Positions 58,708 through 64,000 of a DNA stretch of 64,000 nt are shown here, one piece after another. Below the pieces are notes generated by a model. It saw only the letters and a list, made by a program, of their open reading frames with translations. It was not told the origin of the DNA and made no database searches. Origin of the DNA: Thiohalorhabdus sp. Cl-TMA (GTDB taxonomy: Bacteria; Pseudomonadota; Gammaproteobacteria; Thiohalorhabdales; Thiohalorhabdaceae); the NCBI RefSeq assembly GCF_041821045.1, contig NZ_JBGUAW010000002.1, forward strand, positions 310,001 through 374,000, in the 5' to 3' direction. Position numbers and translations under genes: made by a program. Within the stretch, counting starts at the first letter, position 1. Each line of letters opens with the position of its first letter.

Positions 58708-59226
58708 TCAGGGGGCAGTTTCCGCCCCCAGCATGGCGACGCGGGACTGGATGGCCTCCAGGTCCGCGACTAGGCGCTGGCGCTCCTCCGTTTCCAGGTC
58801 TGTGAACAGGGCGGCTACCCGCCGGTAGTAATCCGGCATTACGACGTCCATCAGCTCTTTTCCGGCAGAGGTCATGCGGACCTGGGTGGAGCGTCGGTCC
58901 CGGGGATCCGGAATGCGCTCCACCAGCTCTGCTCGCTCCAGGCTGTCCACAAGGCCCGTCATGGTGGCCCGGGTCACGCCCGCCTGCTCCGCGAGCTCCG
59001 AGGGCGCCGCGGTCAAATTACCCCGCCGCATCAGTAGTACCAGCACCCACCATCGGCCCTGCTGCAGATCGTGGCGGGCCAGGCAGGCATCCAGGCCGTC
59101 GAAAAGATCGCTGGCTACCCGCAGCAGGGTAAGGAAGCTCTCCACTGCCGAAATGTCCATGCCCGGATAGCGGCTGGCGAACTTTTGCAGCGTCTCGTAT
59201 TTGGGAAGATCACGGAGCCATAGCAT
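58708..59226 (-). CDS. MarR-family transcription regulator
   Basis: 172 residues. Winged-helix MarR architecture: LARHDLQQGRWWVLVLLMRR, LTAAPSELAEQAGVTRATMT (recognition helix), and the wing LVERIPDPRDRRSTQVRMTS. Such regulators are usually ligand-responsive autorepressors. GGATCCTAA motifs flank it. It is followed by the SnoaL-like gene on the same strand and divergent from the exported 208-aa protein, so both are candidate targets. Confidence 0.92.
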   Translation of the reverse strand: MLWLRDLPKYETLQKFASRYPGMDISAVESFLTLLRVASDLFDGLDACLARHDLQQGRWWVLVLLMRRGNLTAAPSELAEQAGVTRATMTGLVDSLERAELVERIPDPRDRRSTQVRMTSAGKELMDVVMPDYYRRVAALFTDLETEERQRLVADLEAIQSRVAMLGAETAP

Positions 59227-59227
59227 G

Positions 59228-59250
59228 GGTCCTAATTATACGGATCCTAA
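59228..59250. promoter_or_regulatory. Putative MarR operator upstream of its own gene
   Basis: GGTCCTAA (59228-59235) and GGATCCTAA (59242-59250) form two similar half-copies just before the marR-like start, overlapping an AT-rich promoter-like stretch. Confidence 0.5.
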
Positions 59251-59428
59251 CCAATTGGTCAAGCCCCATTCGATCATGATTTTCCGGGGCGCTCGGGTCT
59301 CGGGGCGGGATCGCCAGGCGGGGAAATTCCGGCTAGCCTACCCAAAAGGTGTATATAAAATATTTCTTTTTGCGGCGTGGATTGATAGGTTCCCGGGAAA
59401 TACCCCCACTGCAGAAGAGGAGGCTGTC

Positions 59429-60055
59429 ATGGCTTTGCCGATCAAATGCTTCGGGACCCTACTGGCCGCCGCCGTTCTGTCCGCCGGTACGGCACAGGCC
59501 GGCGATCCGTATGTGGCTGAGCTACAGCCGCTGAATGCCGACAAGCTGGGCCGCTCGGCCGAAGGTACCGCCACGCTCGAGGTGCGGGACGGCCGCCTGA
59601 CCATCAGCGTTCAGGCAAGCGGCACGGCGCCCGGAACTATGCACCTGCAGCACTATCATGGCTTCACCACCGGCAAAGACGCCGGGTGCCCCGGCACCGA
59701 TGCGGATACCAACGGCGACGGCTACGTCGATCTGCTGGAGACGGAGCCCATGGCGGGCACTACCCTCGTGCCCTTCCACGGCAGCCCGGCCAGCCTCAAG
59801 ATCGCGACCCATTCCTATCCGACCGCGGACTCCGACGGCCGCATCAGGTACGAGCAAACGGTGGCCATGGACGAGCTGGAAAGCGCTCTGGAGCGGGAGC
59901 ACGACGTATCGGATGTCGACTTCGACAAGCGGGTAGTCTTCCTGCATGGAACCGCGAAGTCGGCCTCGCTGCCGGATTCGGTCCGCTCCCTGCCCGGTGT
60001 GCCCGCCCAAGTCACCCTTCCCATCGCTTGCGGAGAGATCCGCCAGACCCGGTAG
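59429..60055 (+). CDS. Exported protein with calcium-binding-like loop
   Basis: 208 residues. A signal peptide (FGTLLAAAVLSAGTAQAGDP) precedes a beta-rich domain (GTATLEVRDGRLTISVQASG, MHLQHYHGFTTGKDAGCPGT). A DxDxNGDGxVD loop (TDADTNGDGYVDLLE) resembles an EF-hand or dockerin calcium loop. His-rich HLQHYHGF could bind a metal. No family is firmly assigned. ATG 59429 follows AGAGGAGGCTGTC. A terminator follows. Confidence 0.72.
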   Translation: MALPIKCFGTLLAAAVLSAGTAQAGDPYVAELQPLNADKLGRSAEGTATLEVRDGRLTISVQASGTAPGTMHLQHYHGFTTGKDAGCPGTDADTNGDGYVDLLETEPMAGTTLVPFHGSPASLKIATHSYPTADSDGRIRYEQTVAMDELESALEREHDVSDVDFDKRVVFLHGTAKSASLPDSVRSLPGVPAQVTLPIACGEIRQTR

Positions 60056-60090
60056 GGGATAAGACCCTTCAACCGGCGGATACGCGCCCT

Positions 60091-60122
60091 GGCCTTATGC
60101 CCTGTGGCATAAGGCCTTTTTA
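60091..60122 (+). terminator. Terminator of the exported-protein gene
   Basis: A 10-bp stem GGCCTTATGC / GCATAAGGCC with loop CCTGTG, then TTTTTAG. Confidence 0.92.
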
Positions 60123-60601
60123 GTGCGCGTCGCATGCCTGCCCTCCCCCGCCTTGCTCTCCGTGGACCCGCCGATTACCCCCCGGCTACCGTAGCCCCTC
60201 ACGCTCGCCATGATTCAGTTCCGGATTGCTAGACTAGTGAATTCCCTCGATTGTTGGGGGCAGTGCCCGGCAACGGGTACGGAAGGTCCGCCAGCGGACC
60301 GAGGAAGTCCGGGGCGCTGCGAGGAGGGTGTGCTTTATCCAGAAAAATGAATAGCTTGCTTGGTTGGGCCGGAGGTATTCTGTTTTCCCCGGGAGGGTCT
60401 TTGTGAGGGTAAATTTACATCCGCGAGGGCCCACCCGGTTTTTCCGGGGCATTGAACCGGGATTATCCCAAGCTGTCTCTAGTTTAGGCCTGTTCTGCCA
60501 GGGGCTGCGAAACGTGCTCCCGCATTGGGTCCTGTCGGGGTGCCCAGGCGCAGGAGGTGGTCCCGGACTACGAACCACTTTTTCCAGGGGAAAACCTTGA
60601 A
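60123..60601. other. Intergenic region upstream of GAF-PAS kinase
   Basis: 479 bases with one hairpin (GGTCCGC-CA-GCGGACC at about 60285-60300) and no supported gene. A GAGGAAGTCCGG run at 60301 resembles an RNase P signature but the rest does not fit. Confidence 0.35.
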
Positions 60602-62278
60602 ATGAGTGAAGGAGCGTCTCAGGTAGCCCGAGCCCTTTCCCAGTATTCCTTCGAAGTGGGAGAAGCCGTTTCTCCGGAGGCCCTGCAAATCCGTCTGCGA
60701 CAGCAAGCGGTGGTGGCGGAGCTCGGTGAAATGGCGCTGCGCGGGGCCTCCCTGCAAACCCTGTTCGAGGAGGCGGTTCAGGGGCTCAGGGAGGTCCTGG
60801 ACGTGGATTATGCCAAGGTGCTGAAAAACCAGCCTGTTTCCGGGACGGCCCGGCTGGTGGCGGGAGTGGGGTGGGATTGGACGGCGGAAGGGATGGCGGT
60901 CTCCACGGGGCTGGACTCGCAGGCCGGGTACACCCTGGAATGCGACGGTCCGGTTATCGTAACGGATCTGGCCGAGGAAGCACGGTTCTCGGGCCCGTCT
61001 CTGCTCCTTGAGCACGGGGTGGTCAGCGGCATGAGCGTGGTCATCCGCGGTCCCGAGGAGGAGCCGTACGGGGTGCTGGGCGTGCATTCCCGTAGCCACC
61101 GTCTTTTCACGCAGTACGACGTGCATTTCCTGCAAGCGGTGGCCAATGTGCTCGCGACCAACATCCAGAAAGCGGCGTCCGAGGCCGCCCTTCGCCGAAG
61201 CGAAGAGACTTTCCGGGAAGCCTTCGAACAGGCGGGGGTGGGGATCGTCATTACGGACGTGGATGGACGCTTTCAGGAGGTGAATCCCGCTTTTGAGCAG
61301 CTTGTCGGTTACAGCCGCGCGGAGCTGGTGGACGGCGGCATGACCGTTTTCCAGGTCACCCACCCGGAGGATCGGATCCAGATCCAGGAGGAGGCCGCGC
61401 GGCTCAGCGCGGAAAAGATGGATTCGTACTCCCTGGAGAAACGGTACCGGCACAGGAACGGCAGCACGGTGTGGGCCCTGGTGACCGTGGCGCGGCTCCC
61501 GGAGAATCATAATTTCCCCATGCAGTTCGTGGGTATCGCCCAGGACATTACCCAGCGCCACGAGGCGGAGCAGGCCCTGGAGGACGCGGATCGGCACAAG
61601 GATGAATTCCTTTCCATGCTCGGCCACGAGCTGCGCAATCCCCTGACCCCGATTACCACCATGAGCCAGCATCTGGTGAACAATTGGGAGCGAACGGACC
61701 ACCACCGCGTCCAGGAGGCGGTGTCGATCATCTATCAGCAGAGCACCCACTTGGCGCGCATGGTGGAGGATCTCCTGGATCTGAGTCGCATCAAGCGCGG
61801 CCGGCTCGCCCTGCAGATGGAACCGGCGCTGGATGCCCGAAAGGCTGTTCGGCAGGCGATGGATTCCATTGCGCCGCAGGTCGAGGAGAACCGCCATACC
61901 ATGCGGGTGGAGCTTCCCGACCACCCCCTGCCGACCGCCGGCGATCCCACCCGGCTGACCCAGATCGTGGCCAATCTCCTCGGCAATGCCACCAAATTCA
62001 CCCCGGCTGACGGAACCATCCAGGTACGCTGCGCCCGGGAAGGGAAGCAGGTGGTCATCGCGGTGAGCGATGACGGCAAGGGGATCCCGAAGGCCCGGCT
62101 CCGCACCCTGTTCCGGGACTTCGACCAGAAGGGCTTCCAGGACTCCGAACTGGGCGGCCTCGGGCTCGGACTTTCCCTCGTGCGCCGCCTGGTGGAGATG
62201 CACGGCGGGGAAATCGAGGCGGAAAGCCCGGGCGAGAACCAGGGCAGCATCTTCCGGGTGTACCTGCCGGCCTGCTAG
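60602..62278 (+). CDS. GAF-PAS sensor histidine kinase
   Basis: 558 residues, soluble. A GAF domain (about 40-190; ends with DVHFLQAVANVLATNIQKAA), one PAS domain (about 200-330), HisKA with phospho-acceptor His at about 342 (SMLGHELRNPLTPITTM) and HATPase (NLLGNATKFTPADGTIQV, DDGKGIP, GGLGLGLSL). It is an ordinary HPK1-type kinase, unlike the FixL-type kinases in this window. No response regulator is adjacent. ATG 60602 is chosen; GTG 60557 has its AGGAGG too close. Confidence 0.92.
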   Translation: MSEGASQVARALSQYSFEVGEAVSPEALQIRLRQQAVVAELGEMALRGASLQTLFEEAVQGLREVLDVDYAKVLKNQPVSGTARLVAGVGWDWTAEGMAVSTGLDSQAGYTLECDGPVIVTDLAEEARFSGPSLLLEHGVVSGMSVVIRGPEEEPYGVLGVHSRSHRLFTQYDVHFLQAVANVLATNIQKAASEAALRRSEETFREAFEQAGVGIVITDVDGRFQEVNPAFEQLVGYSRAELVDGGMTVFQVTHPEDRIQIQEEAARLSAEKMDSYSLEKRYRHRNGSTVWALVTVARLPENHNFPMQFVGIAQDITQRHEAEQALEDADRHKDEFLSMLGHELRNPLTPITTMSQHLVNNWERTDHHRVQEAVSIIYQQSTHLARMVEDLLDLSRIKRGRLALQMEPALDARKAVRQAMDSIAPQVEENRHTMRVELPDHPLPTAGDPTRLTQIVANLLGNATKFTPADGTIQVRCAREGKQVVIAVSDDGKGIPKARLRTLFRDFDQKGFQDSELGGLGLGLSLVRRLVEMHGGEIEAESPGENQGSIFRVYLPAC

Positions 62279-62293
62279 GGCCGTCGTGCCTTT

Positions 62294-63936
62294 TTATTCG
62301 CGGGGGAGCCGTATCTGGAAGGTGGCTCCCGGCTCGTGAGTGTTGTTGCGGGCGTCCAGACGGCCCCCGTGCCCTTCGACGATGGAATAGGCGATCCACA
62401 GCCCCAGGCCCACGCCGTCTTCCTTGGTCGTGAAAAACGGCCGCACGATCACGTCCATGTCCATGGTCTCCGGCAGGCCGGGGCCCGCATCCACCACCGA
62501 GATCAGCACCTTGTCCTCCGTCGACCGGGTTTGGACGATGACCGGCGGCGGCGTGTCTGCAAGCCGCGCCCGGTTGGCTTCCTGGTCATTATGGATCGGG
62601 TTGTGGAGCACCTCCTGGATTTGCAGGCGGTCGGCAACGACGTTGGGTAAGGCTTCCTCCAGGTCGAGCCGGATGGCCACCTTGGCGTCGGAGGTGCCGC
62701 CCCGGAGGAAAGGCTGCAGGCGGCGCAGCAGACCGTTCACATCCAGGCGCCTGAAATCGGGGCCGTCGCCCTTCAGGAATTTCCGCACCTACACGAGCAC
62801 CTCGCTGGCCTTCTGCGCCTCCTCGGTGATCCGGTCGAGTAGGTCCGCGAAGCGGGTGGAATCCAGGGAGCGCTGGGAGAGAAGCTGGTTCCCCGCCGCG
62901 GCGTAATTGTTCAGCGCCGCGAGCGGCTGGTTGAGCTGGTGGGTGAGCAGCGAGGTCAGTCCTTCCATGGAGATCAGCCGGCTCACGCTCTGGAGCTGTT
63001 GGGCGTACTGGCGTAGCCGTTCCTCGGTGGTCTTCTGGGTGGAAAGGTCGATCCCAACCAGGGAAAAGCGCTCCACGTTTCCGGGTGCGTCGTAGTGGGC
63101 AACCACGGTAACCAGGAACGGTACCTCCTGCCCCCTTTTATCCAGCAGGGCCGTCTCGCCCACCCAATACCCTTCCCGGGCCGCCGCGGGAAACGCCTCG
63201 TCCTGCATGAGCTGCCCGGCCCAATCGGGATGTATGCCCCGCACCGTGACATGCGGGGAAAGATCGCTTCCCAGAAGCTCCTTGGCGTACCGGTTGTGAT
63301 AGAGGAAGTGGAGATTGCCGTCACAACGGCCCACCAAGCCGGGAAACGCCTCCAGGATTTCCGTTAGCTGGTCGACGGAGTGCTCGCTTTGCTTCAGTCG
63401 GGACAGATCGGTGATGAATACGACGGACAGGGAGGGCGCTCCCTGCTCGTCAAGGCACGTCGTTCCATTGGCAAGCACGGGTACCGGTTGGCCGTCGCCG
63501 CGGACGAAGCGCAGCTCATGGTAGCGGTTCGCTCCATTCCAGCGCTTTTGCACTTCGTGCCGGAAGGTCTCCCGATCCCTGGGGTCCAGCCAGCGGTTTG
63601 GATGGGAGCCCACCAGGGCCTCCCGCGAGCTGTCCAGCATCCGGCAGAGGGCCTCGTTGGCTTCCAGGATCTCCAGCGTGTGTATATCCGCCACCAGGAA
63701 GCCTTCGGAGGCATGCCGCAGGATATGCTCGACCAAGCGTCCCGTGCCGATGCCGAGAAAAGTGTCGGCGGTTGATTGCGGCGCTTCCTTCCGGGGCACC
63801 TCCCGCAGGCAGCAATGGATGCCCCGGGCCCCCTCCAGGCGGACGACCAGCCCCTGGGCGCGCAGGCATCGCCGAAAAGTCGTTCCAATAGCTCGGCGCC
63901 CTGCTCGAAGGAGCCGGGCATGGGCTTCCCTGGCAT
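62294..63936 (-). pseudogene. FixL-like PAS histidine kinase, broken by stop and frameshift
   Basis: The downstream part (62294-62788) is an HATPase with FFTTKEDGVGLGLWIAYSI; the upstream part (62789-63799) has two PAS-like domains and HisKA (SLLTHQLNQPLAALNNY). Both are in the same frame, separated by a TAG at 62789-62791. Compared with the intact kinase (EIVSNVRGFLKG), the broken site reads EVLV-stop-VRKFLKG, so a single base change probably made the stop. Farther upstream, ATG 63936 with a good AGGGG site opens another frame (SFEQGAELLERLF) that would join the kinase frame (RRCLRAQGLVVRLEGARGIH) by a one-base shift near 63870. No sensible start exists inside the kinase frame. So at least two lesions: a pseudogene. 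Confidence 0.82.
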
Positions 63937-64000
63937 CTTCGCCCCTTTTCGGTATCCAGTAAGCGCTGCTTGCTCGAAGCTTCCTCAGTTTTCCCGGAGA

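Noticed and set aside
60285-60320. GAGGAAGTCCGG run resembling an RNase P RNA signature
   Set aside because: The signature lacks a base and the surrounding sequence shows none of the other conserved RNase P parts.
63790-63799. GTG at 63799 as the true start of the second FixL-like kinase
   Set aside because: The GGAG lies directly against it with no spacing, and coding character extends upstream in frame, so the frameshift explanation is better.

Overview
The window is about 64 kb of GC-rich chromosome from a gammaproteobacterium. The gene order rsmI / lpoA / yraN / diaA, the ppk1-ppx-sixA block, the gltB-gltD pair, the heat-shock clpB and the GTAGGAGC-type REP palindromes all fit that class. 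A Ros/MucR regulator, molybdo-enzyme (Cox/Xdh) accessory genes and several redox sensor kinases suggest an environmental, possibly chemolithotrophic lineage such as Ectothiorhodospiraceae or Thiohalorhabdales. That placement is inference; no rRNA gene is present. Most of the window is ordinary core genome; the accessory parts are about 15.4-18 kb, 50.3-53.5 kb and 56.6-60 kb.

1-4.7 kb: a same-strand run of molybdo-hydroxylase maturation genes (MoxR end, CoxE-like VWA protein, XdhC fused to a YHS domain, MobA-like nucleotidyltransferase, second XdhC, SufU-like scaffold). The structural subunits they serve probably lie upstream of the window. 4.7-12.2 kb: small membrane and exported proteins (PGPGW, HAD phosphatase, TspO, alpha/beta hydrolase, DUF3108), including two 34-35 aa single-helix membrane proteins with good ribosome-binding sites. 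12.3-18 kb: a five-PAS FixL-like histidine kinase, a possible structured RNA between two minus-strand terminators, a MucR regulator whose start is probably TTG, a third tiny membrane protein, and a GH100 invertase pseudogene with a large internal deletion.

18-31 kb: zinc alcohol dehydrogenase, a Lar-like zinc ribbon, ppk1 facing sixA-ppx (polyphosphate metabolism), a GIDE-like membrane protein, a beta-hydroxyacid dehydrogenase, an OmpA-like lipoprotein, a chemoreceptor whose Shine-Dalgarno lies in a hairpin, a bactofilin-like membrane protein and an aminotransferase. 31-38 kb: two tiny lipoproteins, DUF1328, MgtC-like protein, a CCA/poly(A)-polymerase-type enzyme, then diaA-yraN-lpoA facing away from rsmI. 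38-50 kb: gltB-gltD (glutamate synthase), clpB behind a near-consensus sigma32 promoter, YceI, FolD, and four tRNA genes (Pro, Arg, His, Lys).

50.3-53.1 kb: accessory DNA next to tRNA-Lys, with a PEP-CTERM-like exported protein and an intact IS1111-type IS110 element that has room for a bridge/seek RNA downstream of its transposase. 53.2-56.6 kb: a PP2C phosphatase-Ser/Thr kinase fusion divergent from a formate/nitrite transporter. 56.9-60 kb: an AT-richer sulfotransferase (probable transfer), an SnoaL-like exported protein, and a MarR regulator with repeated GGATCCTAA-type putative operators. The window closes with a GAF-PAS histidine kinase and a second FixL-like kinase that is a pseudogene (in-frame TAG plus a probable N-terminal frameshift).

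No wholly new defence or metabolic system is evident. The most interesting leads are the IS1111 bridge-RNA region, the possible structured RNA at 15.5 kb, the decayed kinase and invertase, the tiny membrane proteins, and the chemoreceptor leader hairpin.
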